A stretch of 64,000 nucleotides of DNA from CAVUWL01 sp963700105 (GTDB taxonomy: Bacteria > Actinomycetota > Thermoleophilia > Solirubrobacterales > 70-9): contig CAVOWL010000002.1 in assembly GCA_963700105.1 (NCBI GenBank), positions 213,923 through 277,922 of the forward strand. The letters are read 5' to 3'. The notes beneath the pieces were generated by a model. The model had not been told where the DNA came from and did no database searches. It was given only the letters and a program-made list of their open reading frames with translations. Below, piece by piece: positions 17,426 to 26,006 of the stretch; within the stretch, counting starts at the first letter, position 1, and each line of letters starts with the position of its first letter. The position numbers and the translations under genes were made by a program.

Positions 17426-18367
17426 ATGGAGAGCGACCGCATGCTCGAAGAGGTGCGGAGGGCAGGATTGATTCCGCCTGGGGAGGCAGTAATAGCCTTG
17501 ATCTCGGGCGGCCGGGATTCTGTCTGCCTGCTCGATCTACTCGTGCGTATCGTCGGTGGGGCTCAGGTCACCGCCTTGCACGTCAACTACGGTTTGCGCG
17601 CCGGGTCCAGCGAAGATGAGCGTCATTGCGCCGCTTTGTGTGAACAGCTCGGCGCTCGTTTGGAGGTCGAACACCCAAAGCGCCCGCCGGGAGCCGGGAA
17701 CCTGCAGGCTTGGGCACGCGAGGCCCGTTACGGCGGAGCGGCGCGGCTGGCGCTGCAAAAGGGAGCCAGGATTGCAAGTGGTCACACCGCCGATGATCAG
17801 GTCGAGACGATCCTGTACCGACTGGCCTCCTCACCGAGTCGGCGGGCGCTATTGGGGATGCGTACAAAGGACGGGCGCCTGGTTCGACCCCTGCTTGGCT
17901 TTAGCCGTGATCAGACCACGGCCTACTGTGAGGGCAGGGGCCTGCGCTGGCGGGAGGATCCGACCAATTCCGAGCCAACCTATGCCCGAAATCGCGTCCG
18001 CCACGAATTGATCCCAGCCCTAACGGCGATCCACCCAGCGGCAGCGGCGAACGTCTTGCGCACCGCGGAGCTACTTCGCGCCGAGGCCGAGGTCCTCGAT
18101 GCGATTGTCGGCGCTGAGCTCGACGGTTCAAATGGGGGAGCGAGGGGCCGGATTGAGCTGGAGCGGTTGGTCGAGCTGGGACCGGCGCTGGGGCGGCTGG
18201 TGGTGCAAAGGCTCGCCGATGACGCAGCCGGGCGCCCCGTCGCCGGCGCGGCTCGCCACGCCGAGGATGTTGCGGCGTTGCGCCGGACGGGCGTCGCAAG
18301 GCTCGACCTCGGCGGCGGCGTCCGCGCGGTCGTCGAGCGCGGGGTGCTTCGGGCCGAGCTCGCCTAG
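17426..18367 (+). CDS. tilS: tRNA(Ile)-lysidine synthase TilS
   Basis: A 313-residue enzyme that attaches lysine to C34 of tRNA-Ile(CAU), changing its decoding to AUA. The PP-loop for ATP is ALISGGRDSVCLLDLL near residue 25, with Arg at the variable position. The LHVNYGLR and SGHTADDQVETILYRL segments typical of TilS follow, and the C-terminal half is the short substrate-binding helical domain. The length matches short TilS forms. GTG 17423 precedes ATG 17426; the ATG is preferred because TAGACT lies 7 nt before it. It opens the conserved tilS-hpt-ftsH cluster. Confidence 0.93.
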   Translation: MESDRMLEEVRRAGLIPPGEAVIALISGGRDSVCLLDLLVRIVGGAQVTALHVNYGLRAGSSEDERHCAALCEQLGARLEVEHPKRPPGAGNLQAWAREARYGGAARLALQKGARIASGHTADDQVETILYRLASSPSRRALLGMRTKDGRLVRPLLGFSRDQTTAYCEGRGLRWREDPTNSEPTYARNRVRHELIPALTAIHPAAAANVLRTAELLRAEAEVLDAIVGAELDGSNGGARGRIELERLVELGPALGRLVVQRLADDAAGRPVAGAARHAEDVAALRRTGVARLDLGGGVRAVVERGVLRAELA

Positions 18368-18480
18368 CGGGGTCTGGGTGAAGCTCGGCGGCTGAGTCTT
18401 GGCGAGGGGGAATAGGCTGGTGCGCCCGGGAATCGGAATTGAGCAGGGAGCGAGCGATGATCGATTTCTGATTCCCTGCG

Positions 18481-19032
18481 GTGGTGAGCGATGACCCAGA
18501 GTTCGGCTCAGACCCAGCGATCGGTGAGACCCTCGTCACCGGCGAGGAGCTGCGGCAGCGGATCGCCGCGCTCGGCGCACAACTCAGCGATGACTATCGA
18601 GACCGGGATCTGTTCATGGTTGGCGTCCTTAAGGGGGCAGTGCTCTTCCTAGCGGATCTGATGCGCAGCCTCACCGTGCCCTGTGAGATCGACTTCATGG
18701 CCGTCTCGAGTTACGGCTCCCAAACGGACTCATCCGGCGTCGTTCGGATCCTCAAGGACCTCGATGCGCCGATTGAGGGGCGCCACGTTCTGATCGTCGA
18801 GGACATCATTGACTCCGGCCTGACCCTGCACTACCTGATGCGAAACCTGCGGGCGCGAAACCCCGCCTCGCTCGAGGTTTGCGCACTTTTGACCAAGCCC
18901 GAACGCCTCCGGGTCGACCTCTCACCGCGCTACGTTGGGTTCGAGATTCCCAATCGCTTTGCGATTGGATACGGCCTCGACCACGGCCAGCGTTACCGCA
19001 ACCTCGATTACGTTGCAGCGTTAGGGGTCTGA
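18481..19032 (+). CDS. hpt: hypoxanthine phosphoribosyltransferase
   Basis: A 183-residue purine salvage enzyme converting hypoxanthine or guanine plus PRPP to IMP or GMP. The PRPP-binding motif VLIVEDIIDSGLTL is near residues 100-113; the YRDRDLFMVGVLKGAVLFLADL and DFMAVSSYG segments are typical. The start is GTG 18481, so the N-terminus is uncertain by a few codons. Position between tilS and ftsH matches the order in many bacteria. TAGGCT about 65 nt upstream could be its promoter. Confidence 0.94.
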   Translation: MVSDDPEFGSDPAIGETLVTGEELRQRIAALGAQLSDDYRDRDLFMVGVLKGAVLFLADLMRSLTVPCEIDFMAVSSYGSQTDSSGVVRILKDLDAPIEGRHVLIVEDIIDSGLTLHYLMRNLRARNPASLEVCALLTKPERLRVDLSPRYVGFEIPNRFAIGYGLDHGQRYRNLDYVAALGV

Positions 19033-19070
19033 GGAGCAAAACTGCCCTGGTACGCTGACTTCTTCCGCTC

Positions 19071-21020
19071 GTGAGGCGTTTCTTCAAAAGCGCGGCTTTT
19101 CCGATCCTCCTGGTGGTGATCCTTGCGTTCATCGCGCAGCGCCTGATCAGCCCCGGCCCGAGCACCGAAGCCCCGTCTTACAACGAATTGATCAAGCCCA
19201 AGACTGGCTTGATCGCTAAGGGCAAGATTGAAGAAGCCTCTGTCAACACGAAGGAAAACTCGCTTGAGATAAAGCGGCGCGACGGTCAAAGCTTCTCCAC
19301 CGGGTACCCGCCCAACACCGAGCAGAGCCTGATGAATTCGCTAGTCAGCGCCAATGTGAAGACGATCGTGCACGGCACAGGTGGCTCCAGCCTGCTCTCC
19401 CTGCTGACCTACATCCTGCCCTTTGTCCTCTTCTTCGGCTTTTGGATCTTCCTCATGAACCAAATGCAAGGCGGCGGCTCGCGGGTGATGAACTTCGGCA
19501 AATCCAAAGCCAAACGGATGTCGGTTGACGCCCCCAAGATCACCTTCCGTGACGTGGCCGGGGTTGATGAGGCCGTCCAAGAGCTGGAGGAGATCAAGGA
19601 ATTCCTCGAGAATCCAAAGAAGTTCCAGGCGCTCGGCGCCCGCATCCCGAAGGGCGTTTTGCTCTATGGGCCGCCGGGCACCGGCAAGACGCTGCTCGCC
19701 CGCGCCGTCGCCGGCGAGGCCGGGGTACCGTTTTTCTCGATCTCAGGATCAGATTTCGTTGAGATGTTCGTCGGGGTGGGAGCCAGTCGCGTCCGTGATC
19801 TCTTCGAGCAGGCTAAGCAAAACTCGCCCTGCATCATCTTCATGGACGAGATCGACGCCGTCGGCCGACATCGTGGTGCCGGAATGGGGGGCGGACACGA
19901 TGAGCGCGAGCAAACCTTGAACCAGCTCCTGGTTGAAATGGACGGCTTCGAGATGAAGGACAACATCATCTTGATCGCCGCAACCAACCGCCCAGATATC
20001 CTCGATCCGGCGCTGCTTCGCCCCGGCCGATTTGATCGCCAAGTTGTTGTCGATCGTCCCGATCGCAAGGGTCGCAAACACATCCTTGAGGTCCATACTC
20101 GCGGCAAGCCATTGGCCAAGGAGATCGACCTCGACGTACTGGCGGGTCAGACCCCGGGCTTCACCGGTGCCGATCTCGCCAACTTGATCAATGAGGCAGC
20201 CCTTTTGACCGCACGGCAGGCCCGCCGTGAGATCAGCATGCAAGAGCTCGAGGAGGGGATCATGCGAGTGATCGCCGGCCCCGAGAAGAAAACTCGTGTG
20301 ATGTCGGAGAAGGAGCGCCTGATCACCGCCTATCACGAGCTGGGACACGCGATCGTCGGGCACCTTCTGCCCAATTGTGACCCGGTCCACAAGATTTCGA
20401 TCATCAGCCGCGGGCAGGCGCTCGGCTACACAATCAGCCTGCCGACCGAGGACAAGTTCCTCACCTCCCGCGCCGAGTTAACCGACACCATGGCGATGAC
20501 CCTGGGCGGTCGCGCAGCAGAGGAGATTGTCTTCGGGGAGATCACCACGGGTGCCTCCAACGACCTGGAAAAGGTAACCGAGACCGCCAAGCAAATGGTG
20601 ATGCGATTCGGCATGTCCGAGCGGCTCGGCCCGCGGGTCTTCGGTCACGACCGGGGTCAGCCATTCTTAGGTCGGGAGTTCTCCTCTGAGCCCGACTACT
20701 CCGACGAGATTGCCCGTGAGATCGATGATGAGATCCGCCGCATAGTCGAGGGGGCCCACCAAACCGCGAAGAACCTGCTCACCGAGAAGCGCGAGGCCTT
20801 GGATCGAGTCTCAAAAATCCTCCTGGAGCGCGAGACGATCGATGCCGACCAATTCATGGCTTTGCTAGATGGCAAGTCTGAAGATGAGGTCTTCTCCGAT
20901 GATGAGGAGCCGGCCAAGCCCGCCGAGCCCGCCCCAAGGCCGGAGGAGAGGCCACAGCGCGAGGGTGCGCGGCCGATGCCGCGTCCACGTCCTGGATACG
21001 CTGGCGGCGACGCGAGCTGA
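19071..21020 (+). CDS. ftsH: ATP-dependent zinc metalloprotease FtsH
   Basis: A 649-residue membrane-anchored AAA+ protease that degrades misfolded membrane proteins and some regulators. Two N-terminal transmembrane helices (about 10-25 and 107-130) flank an extracytoplasmic segment. The AAA domain has Walker A GPPGTGKT near 200, Walker B IIFMDEID and the SRH region, and the protease domain has the zinc motif HELGH near 422. The C-terminal tail is acidic and Pro/Arg-rich. The start is GTG 19071; a good Shine-Dalgarno is not evident. It follows hpt by 38 bp. Confidence 0.97.
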   Translation: MRRFFKSAAFPILLVVILAFIAQRLISPGPSTEAPSYNELIKPKTGLIAKGKIEEASVNTKENSLEIKRRDGQSFSTGYPPNTEQSLMNSLVSANVKTIVHGTGGSSLLSLLTYILPFVLFFGFWIFLMNQMQGGGSRVMNFGKSKAKRMSVDAPKITFRDVAGVDEAVQELEEIKEFLENPKKFQALGARIPKGVLLYGPPGTGKTLLARAVAGEAGVPFFSISGSDFVEMFVGVGASRVRDLFEQAKQNSPCIIFMDEIDAVGRHRGAGMGGGHDEREQTLNQLLVEMDGFEMKDNIILIAATNRPDILDPALLRPGRFDRQVVVDRPDRKGRKHILEVHTRGKPLAKEIDLDVLAGQTPGFTGADLANLINEAALLTARQARREISMQELEEGIMRVIAGPEKKTRVMSEKERLITAYHELGHAIVGHLLPNCDPVHKISIISRGQALGYTISLPTEDKFLTSRAELTDTMAMTLGGRAAEEIVFGEITTGASNDLEKVTETAKQMVMRFGMSERLGPRVFGHDRGQPFLGREFSSEPDYSDEIAREIDDEIRRIVEGAHQTAKNLLTEKREALDRVSKILLERETIDADQFMALLDGKSEDEVFSDDEEPAKPAEPAPRPEERPQREGARPMPRPRPGYAGGDAS

Positions 21021-21028
21021 GTCTTTCT

Positions 21029-21808
21029 GTGAAGCTGATGGGGGTCCTAAACGTGACCCCCGATTCATTCTCAGATGGGGGGCTCTACCTGGACCCATCC
21101 GCTGCGATCGAGCACGGACGGGCCCTGGCTGCAGCGGGAGCCGCCCTCATAGATATCGGCGGTGAATCCACCCGTCCGGGGGCCTCGACGGTGGGCGTTG
21201 AAGAGGAGCTTGCACGGGTGGTCCCGGTCGCGCGGGGACTGGCCGGCAACGCGGTGCTCTCGATCGACACTTCGAAGTCAGCAGTGGCTGAGGCCGCGCT
21301 CAGCTCGGGTGCTGAGATCGTCAACGACGTCAGCGCTATGCGCGCCGATCCGGAGATCGGAGCCCTTTGCGCAGATCGCGGCGCGGGCCTAATCCTCATG
21401 CACATGCAGGGGAACCCCCGCACGATGCAGGAGGCCCCCACCTACACCGACGTCGTCACCGAGGTCAAGGCCTTCCTCAGCGATCGAATCGAGGTGGCGA
21501 TCGCCTCTGGGGTCGATGAACAAAAGATCTGGCTCGATCCGGGGATCGGTTTTGGCAAGACCCAGGTCCATAACTTCGAACTGCTTGCGGGGCTCGGAGA
21601 GTTGCGCTCCCTCGGGCGGCCCCTGGTCGTAGGCACCTCGCGCAAGCGCTTCATCGGGATGCTCGACGGCTCCCAGGCGGGGGCGCGACTGGGGGGCACG
21701 ATCGCCTCCTCGGTCCTCGCGGCTGTCGAGGGTGCTGCGGTTCTTCGGGTCCACGATGTTGCCGAGGTCGGCCAGGCGATGAAGGTCGCCGCGGCGATCC
21801 TTGGGTAG
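21029..21808 (+). CDS. folP: dihydropteroate synthase
   Basis: A 259-residue TIM-barrel enzyme condensing p-aminobenzoate with dihydropterin pyrophosphate; it is the sulfonamide target. The N-terminal MGVLNVTPDSFSDGG and the pterin-binding DIGGESTRPGAS motifs are intact, as are HMQGNPRTMQ and LDPGIGFGKT. The start is GTG 21029, 8 bp after ftsH, so it is likely in the ftsH transcript. It leads folP-folB-folK, three consecutive steps of folate synthesis. Confidence 0.96.
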   Translation: MKLMGVLNVTPDSFSDGGLYLDPSAAIEHGRALAAAGAALIDIGGESTRPGASTVGVEEELARVVPVARGLAGNAVLSIDTSKSAVAEAALSSGAEIVNDVSAMRADPEIGALCADRGAGLILMHMQGNPRTMQEAPTYTDVVTEVKAFLSDRIEVAIASGVDEQKIWLDPGIGFGKTQVHNFELLAGLGELRSLGRPLVVGTSRKRFIGMLDGSQAGARLGGTIASSVLAAVEGAAVLRVHDVAEVGQAMKVAAAILG

Positions 21809-21819
21809 GTTGCCACGAG

Positions 21820-22242
21820 ATGGAGGCGCACGGAAACGGGATCGAGTCGAGCGTCGAGGTGGAGCTGCGGGGTCTGTCGATCTATACCCATCATGGGGTC
21901 AGCGAGGCGGAGCAAGTGGTCGGCCAGCGCCTCGAATTTGACGTTTCCTTCGATGTGCCCGATTGCGATGCGGTGCTGACCGATCGGCTCGAGGACACGG
22001 TTGACTATGCCCAGGTCTGTGACATCGTCGCCCTCGCCGCGACCGAGCGCAGCTATAAGACCCTGGAGCGAGTGGCCCAGGTAATCGGCGAGCGGCTGAT
22101 GGAGCGTTACGGTTGTGAGTCGGTTCGGGTAAGGGCGGCGAAGCCCGAGCCACCGCTGCCGCTGGCCATCCAGGAGGTGGCGGTCGAGGTCACCCATGAG
22201 CGCGTCGTAGGTGAGGATGGCGACGAGGCTGGGGGTGACTAG
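21820..22242 (+). CDS. folB: dihydroneopterin aldolase
   Basis: A 140-residue enzyme of the T-fold family that cleaves dihydroneopterin to 6-hydroxymethyl-dihydropterin and glycolaldehyde. Family features are LRGLSIYTHHGVSEAEQVVG near the N-terminus, DTVDYAQVCDIV, and the YKTLERVAQVIGERLM helix. The C-terminus is extended by an acidic tail. TAGGTT, which overlaps the folP stop, lies 8 nt before ATG 21820, so a separate leaderless transcript is possible as well as read-through from folP. Confidence 0.94.
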   Translation: MEAHGNGIESSVEVELRGLSIYTHHGVSEAEQVVGQRLEFDVSFDVPDCDAVLTDRLEDTVDYAQVCDIVALAATERSYKTLERVAQVIGERLMERYGCESVRVRAAKPEPPLPLAIQEVAVEVTHERVVGEDGDEAGGD

Positions 22243-22245
22243 CCG

Positions 22246-22737
22246 ATGCGGAGCGGATACCTCGGGCTGGGATCAAACGTCGGTGATCGCGAGGCAGAGC
22301 TGCGGGAAGCAGTGCGGGACCTGCGTGAAGGCGGGGTCAACGTCTGCAAAGTCTCTTCGGTATATGAAACAGAGCCGGTCGGCGAGCTCCTCGAGCAGCC
22401 TGATTTTTTAAACGCTGTGGTCCATATTCGAACCGAGCTGGAGCCGGAGCCGCTGCTCAGATTGTGCAAGCGGATCGAGTTCGCACACGGCCGCAGCCCT
22501 GAGGCACCTCGGCACGCACCCCGGGGGCTCGACATCGATCTACTCCTGCTCGGTGATCTGGTATTTCGCAGCGAGCGGCTGATCCTCCCCCATCCGCAGC
22601 TGAGCAGCCGTCGCTTCGTCCTGGCGCCGCTCCTGGAGTTAGAACCCGAACTGCGGCTGCCCGATGGCACCGAGCTCGCCGCTGTCCTTGCCGGCTTGGG
22701 TCCAGGTCAGCGGGTAGAGCGGCTCGGGTCGCTCTAG
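22246..22737 (+). CDS. folK: 6-hydroxymethyl-7,8-dihydropterin pyrophosphokinase
   Basis: A 163-residue HPPK that transfers pyrophosphate from ATP to 6-hydroxymethyl-dihydropterin, giving the folP substrate. The signatures YLGLGSNVGDREAELREAV, YETEPVG, QPDFLNAVV and PRGLDIDLLLLGD are all present. It starts 3 bp after the folB stop, so the two are coupled. Its stop overlaps the end of the convergent GST gene by 4 nt. Confidence 0.95.
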   Translation: MRSGYLGLGSNVGDREAELREAVRDLREGGVNVCKVSSVYETEPVGELLEQPDFLNAVVHIRTELEPEPLLRLCKRIEFAHGRSPEAPRHAPRGLDIDLLLLGDLVFRSERLILPHPQLSSRRFVLAPLLELEPELRLPDGTELAAVLAGLGPGQRVERLGSL

Positions 22738-23489
22738 GGTGCGGTTGGCGTCGGGTGCAAAGGAAGCAACCAGCCGGGAGGAAGGATCGGCGGGGTCTTG
22801 CCCGGATAGTTGGGGACGAGGCGTTTCGCCAGCTCTGCGGCGGGGTGGGCTTCGATCGCCGGACGCAGGTCCTCCAGCGTCATCGCTAGGCCAAGGCTCG
22901 GAGCGATCTGGAAGTCGGCGGCGTTTGGTTGCTCGCCGTTTAGAACGCCGGCGGCGATCCAGGCATCAATTCGGTCCAGCATCTGGGGCAAGGCCAGCAG
23001 TGCCCGCTGAACGTGATCATCGTCGGCATGATTAAAGCGGGTGGCGAGGGCGACGATCGGAGCCGCCGTTTTCATCGCCAGGGAAAGCGGAATCCCCAGC
23101 TTGGCTCCCTCCGAATAGCTGCGCAGCGGCGCCCGATCGTGGTCGATAGTCCACCAAAGAGTCTGGCGGATGACCGGCTGCAACTCCTGATCACCGAAGC
23201 GCTCGGCTTCTTCGACGGCGAGTCGCAGATTCGGGTCGGCGGGAAATAGCGGCGGCTGCGGATGCAGTCGATCAAGCTCGCGGGCGATCTCGGTAGAGCC
23301 CTGCACGCGGCGGCCATCAAGCTTGATCGCGGGGACCGTATTGCGGGGGAACCCAATCGCGCGCAAAGCCACCTTTGAGATCACCGGCAGCAGGTCGGTG
23401 CGCTTAAAGGCGATGCCCTTGTGTTCGAGCATCAGCGCCGCGGCGATGCTCGGGTGCGAAGCTGGGATCACGTATAGGCGTGCTGACAC
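22734..23489 (-). CDS. glutathione S-transferase-like protein
   Basis: A 251-residue protein with an N-terminal thioredoxin-like GST domain (RLYVIPASHPSIAAALMLEHKGI, given by its ends RLYVIPASHPS and ALMLEHKGI; then NTVPAIKLDGRRVQGSTEIA) and an all-helical C-terminal domain (NAADFQIAPSLG). Most actinobacteria do not make glutathione, so the thiol partner may be mycothiol, or the role may be structural. The start is GTG 23489 with TAGGAT 9 nt upstream. It is divergent from coaX, and the two starts are 33 bp apart. Confidence 0.82.
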   Translation of the reverse strand: MSARLYVIPASHPSIAAALMLEHKGIAFKRTDLLPVISKVALRAIGFPRNTVPAIKLDGRRVQGSTEIARELDRLHPQPPLFPADPNLRLAVEEAERFGDQELQPVIRQTLWWTIDHDRAPLRSYSEGAKLGIPLSLAMKTAAPIVALATRFNHADDDHVQRALLALPQMLDRIDAWIAAGVLNGEQPNAADFQIAPSLGLAMTLEDLRPAIEAHPAAELAKRLVPNYPGKTPPILPPGWLLPLHPTPTAP

Positions 23490-23521
23490 TCGCGAACCAT
23501 CCTACGTTCATAATCGCCAAC

Positions 23522-24289
23522 GTGCTCCTTGGCGTAGACGTCGGCAATACCCACACCCACCTTGGCGCGTTTGACGGCGAGCGCCTGGTCGAGCACTGGC
23601 GCTTCCAGACGCGTTCGGGGGCCACCGGCGATGAGCTCGCCGAGCGGATCAGCGGCCTCTTGGCTCTTCACGGAATCGGCCTCGGCGACCTAAACGCGGT
23701 CTGCGTTTCCTCGGTGGTGCCTCCGCTCGGGACGCAGTACGAGCATTTGGTTGCCCGCTACCTAGATGCACGCTGCCTCCTGGTTGCCCCCGGTGTGAAG
23801 ACTGGAATGCCAATCAGGATTGAAAACCCACTCGAGGTGGGCGCCGATCGTCTGGTCAACGCGGTGGCAGCGTTTGAGCGTGTGGGCGGTGCCTGTGTCG
23901 TCGTCGACTTCGGCACGGGGATCAACTTCGACGCAGTTTCTGCCACGGGGGAGTACCTCGGTGGGGCGATTGCCCCCGGCCTCGAGGTCTCCCTAACCGC
24001 CCTGGTTGAACGGGCGGCTCGGATTCCACGCATCGACCTAACCGAGCCAGATGCGGCGATTGGACGCTCCAGCCGCGCCGCGATCCAGTCGGGCTTTGTC
24101 TTCGGCTTTGCTGGGCTGATCGATGGCATCGCTAATCGGATCAAGGAGGAGCTGGGTGATGCTCGCTTCCTTGCTACCGGCGGCCTCGCCGAGGTGATAG
24201 TGCCCTTCACCGAGACGATCGATGAGGTTGATGATTTGCTCACGCTCAAAGGCCTGCGTCTGATCTATGCCCGAAACGATCAGGGCTGA
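23522..24289 (+). CDS. coaX: type III pantothenate kinase CoaX
   Basis: About 255 residues; it phosphorylates pantothenate in the first step of coenzyme A synthesis. The ASKHA-fold signatures are LLGVDVGNTHTHLGAF at the start, the GADRLVNAVAAFER motif near 102-115 and VVDFGTGINFDAVS near 124-137 (catalytic Asp in DRLVN). I start at GTG 23522, immediately before the GVDVGNT motif, where a CATAAT hexamer lies 7 nt upstream. An in-frame GTG at 23480 would overlap the divergent GST gene. Confidence 0.93.
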   Translation: MLLGVDVGNTHTHLGAFDGERLVEHWRFQTRSGATGDELAERISGLLALHGIGLGDLNAVCVSSVVPPLGTQYEHLVARYLDARCLLVAPGVKTGMPIRIENPLEVGADRLVNAVAAFERVGGACVVVDFGTGINFDAVSATGEYLGGAIAPGLEVSLTALVERAARIPRIDLTEPDAAIGRSSRAAIQSGFVFGFAGLIDGIANRIKEELGDARFLATGGLAEVIVPFTETIDEVDDLLTLKGLRLIYARNDQG

Positions 24290-24294
24290 TCGCC

Positions 24295-25356
24295 TTGTCT
24301 GAGCAGACCACCCTGATTGGCGAAAAGAGCCGGGGCGCTCTCGAAGGCCGGGATTGTGCCCGCCCACTGGCGACGCGGTCTGCGCTTACCGATCCGTTTC
24401 AGATCGGCGACGTTCAGATTGCCAATCGGGTGCTGCTCGCGCCGTTGGCAGGGATCGGGAACTGGTTCGTTCGGCTCCAGGCGAGGCGGTACGGCGCTGG
24501 CCTGGCTGTCTCAGAGATGGTTTCTAGCTTTGGCCTGCACCATCGCAATGAGCGCACCCTGCGAGAGTTGATTCGGCTCCATCCTGACGAGCACCCTGTC
24601 TCGGTGCAGCTCTTTGGCCACGATCCGGAGGTCATGGGCTCCGCAGCGGTGATCGCAGTTGAAGCTGGAGCAGATCTGATCGACATAAATATGGGCTGCC
24701 CGGTGCCCAAGGTACGACGCACCGGCGCCGGTGCGGAGCTAATGCGGGATCCAGGCCTCGCGATTGCCGTGGCCCAGGCCGCCGCACGGGGTGGCCGGCC
24801 GGTTACCGTAAAGTTGCGCTCAGGTATCGAGGCTGGGGACCGATCCGGATTTGAGCTAGCGCTGCGGCTGGTCGGGGAGGGAGGGATTGCCGCAATTGGC
24901 TTTCACCCTCGAGCGGCGACCGCCGGCCACAAGGGAAGCCCTGATTACGCCCTCGCCCGCGAGCTTGTCCAGAGCGTCGCCGTGCCGGTGATCATCTCGG
25001 GGGGGTTGAGCAGCGCAGCGGCGGCCCGGCAGGCATATGAGGATTCGGCAGCCGCCGCGGTGATGATCGCTCGAGGCGGCCTTGGCAACCCGTGGGTCTT
25101 TGAGGAACTGACCGGCAATCGCCGAGCTGCCCCGAGTCGCAACGAGGTACTCGGTGAGTTGCTCTGGTTGATCGATCGTGCTGAGGAACATCTTGGCAGT
25201 GAGCGCGCGGGGCGCTACATGCGCAAGTTCTACCCCTGGTATTTGAGGTCGATCCACCCACCCAGCCCAATCGCCGAGGAGTTACAGCGAAGCGCGGATC
25301 TGGACCGTGCGCGGGTGCTGATCGGCTCGCTCTGTGAGCCGATCGCGGTCGCCTAA
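24295..25356 (+). CDS. dus: tRNA-dihydrouridine synthase
   Basis: A 353-residue FMN enzyme that reduces specific uridines in the tRNA D-loop. The TIM-barrel start is FQIGDVQIANRVLLAPLAGI near residues 37-56. The catalytic Cys is in DINMGCPVPKV near 125, followed by KLRSG and the phosphate-binding VIISGGLSS and MIARGGLGNPW segments. It is DusB-like. The start is TTG 24295, 5 bp after coaX, since no ATG precedes the conserved core; the first 35 residues are not conserved-looking. Position before lysS matches the dusB-lysS pair of B. subtilis. Confidence 0.92.
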   Translation: MSEQTTLIGEKSRGALEGRDCARPLATRSALTDPFQIGDVQIANRVLLAPLAGIGNWFVRLQARRYGAGLAVSEMVSSFGLHHRNERTLRELIRLHPDEHPVSVQLFGHDPEVMGSAAVIAVEAGADLIDINMGCPVPKVRRTGAGAELMRDPGLAIAVAQAAARGGRPVTVKLRSGIEAGDRSGFELALRLVGEGGIAAIGFHPRAATAGHKGSPDYALARELVQSVAVPVIISGGLSSAAAARQAYEDSAAAAVMIARGGLGNPWVFEELTGNRRAAPSRNEVLGELLWLIDRAEEHLGSERAGRYMRKFYPWYLRSIHPPSPIAEELQRSADLDRARVLIGSLCEPIAVA

Positions 25357-25364
25357 TGGCCGCC

Positions 25365-25394
25365 TTATTGCCGAGCACGACCCCCCGCTATAAT
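25365..25394 (+). promoter_or_regulatory. probable promoter of greA
   Basis: An exact TATAAT at 25389-25394 is preceded by TTATTG (25365-25370, 18-bp spacer) or TTGCCG (25368-25373, 15-bp spacer). Transcription would begin near 25401, leaving a leader of about 100 nt before greA. The leader contains a T7 run at about 25444-25450 after a small GC-rich inverted segment, so premature termination is conceivable. Confidence 0.55.
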
Positions 25395-25503
25395 CCCGCG
25401 ACTCCGTGCCCCGGTGTGGCGAGTGTTGCGCGCTGCAGCTGGGTTTTTTTAGGTCTGGGAGCCGATTCCCGGGTCTTTACCGCAAATGGAAACGAGGTTT
25501 GAA

Positions 25504-25983
25504 GTGAGTCGCCAGGCGGTTATCACCCCAGAAGGTTTGGAGAAACTAAAAGAGGAGATCGAGCACCTCTCGACGACCAAACGCCGTGAGGTTGCTGCGC
25601 GGATCAAAGAAGCGCGCGAGTTCGGCGACATTTCCGAGAACGCTGAGTACGACGACGCCAAGAACGAACAGGCTCTGCTCGAGGGCCGAATCGCCCAGCT
25701 CGAGGAGCGCCTGAGGCGAGCGACTGTGATCGATGAGAAGGCCTTGGGTACCGATGAGGTCAAGTTCGGCTCGGTTGTGCACGTAAAGGACCAAAAGACG
25801 GGTGACTCACAGAAATTCCAAATTGTCGGGTCAACCGAGGCCAACCCGACCGAGCACAAACTCTCCAACGAATCGCCGATCGGCAAAGCTCTTGTCGGTC
25901 GCAAGCGCAACGATGTGGTCACCGTCGAGGTGCCACGGGGCCCGAAGAAGAAATTCAAAATAACCAAGATCGAGACCGCCTAG
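25504..25983 (+). CDS. greA: transcription elongation factor GreA
   Basis: About 159 residues; it rescues backtracked RNA polymerase by stimulating transcript cleavage. The N-terminal coiled coil contains the acidic tip FGDISENAEYDDAKNEQ, and the C-terminal FKBP-like domain ends NDVVTVEVPRGPKKKFKI. GTG 25504 gives the usual start (SRQAVITPEGLEKL) and has GAGG 6-9 nt upstream. An in-frame ATG 25486 would add six residues. It is transcribed from its own promoter and is followed closely by lysS. Confidence 0.95.
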   Translation: MSRQAVITPEGLEKLKEEIEHLSTTKRREVAARIKEAREFGDISENAEYDDAKNEQALLEGRIAQLEERLRRATVIDEKALGTDEVKFGSVVHVKDQKTGDSQKFQIVGSTEANPTEHKLSNESPIGKALVGRKRNDVVTVEVPRGPKKKFKITKIETA

Positions 25984-26006
25984 CGGTCGGTAGGCTCGCC
26001 TCACTG

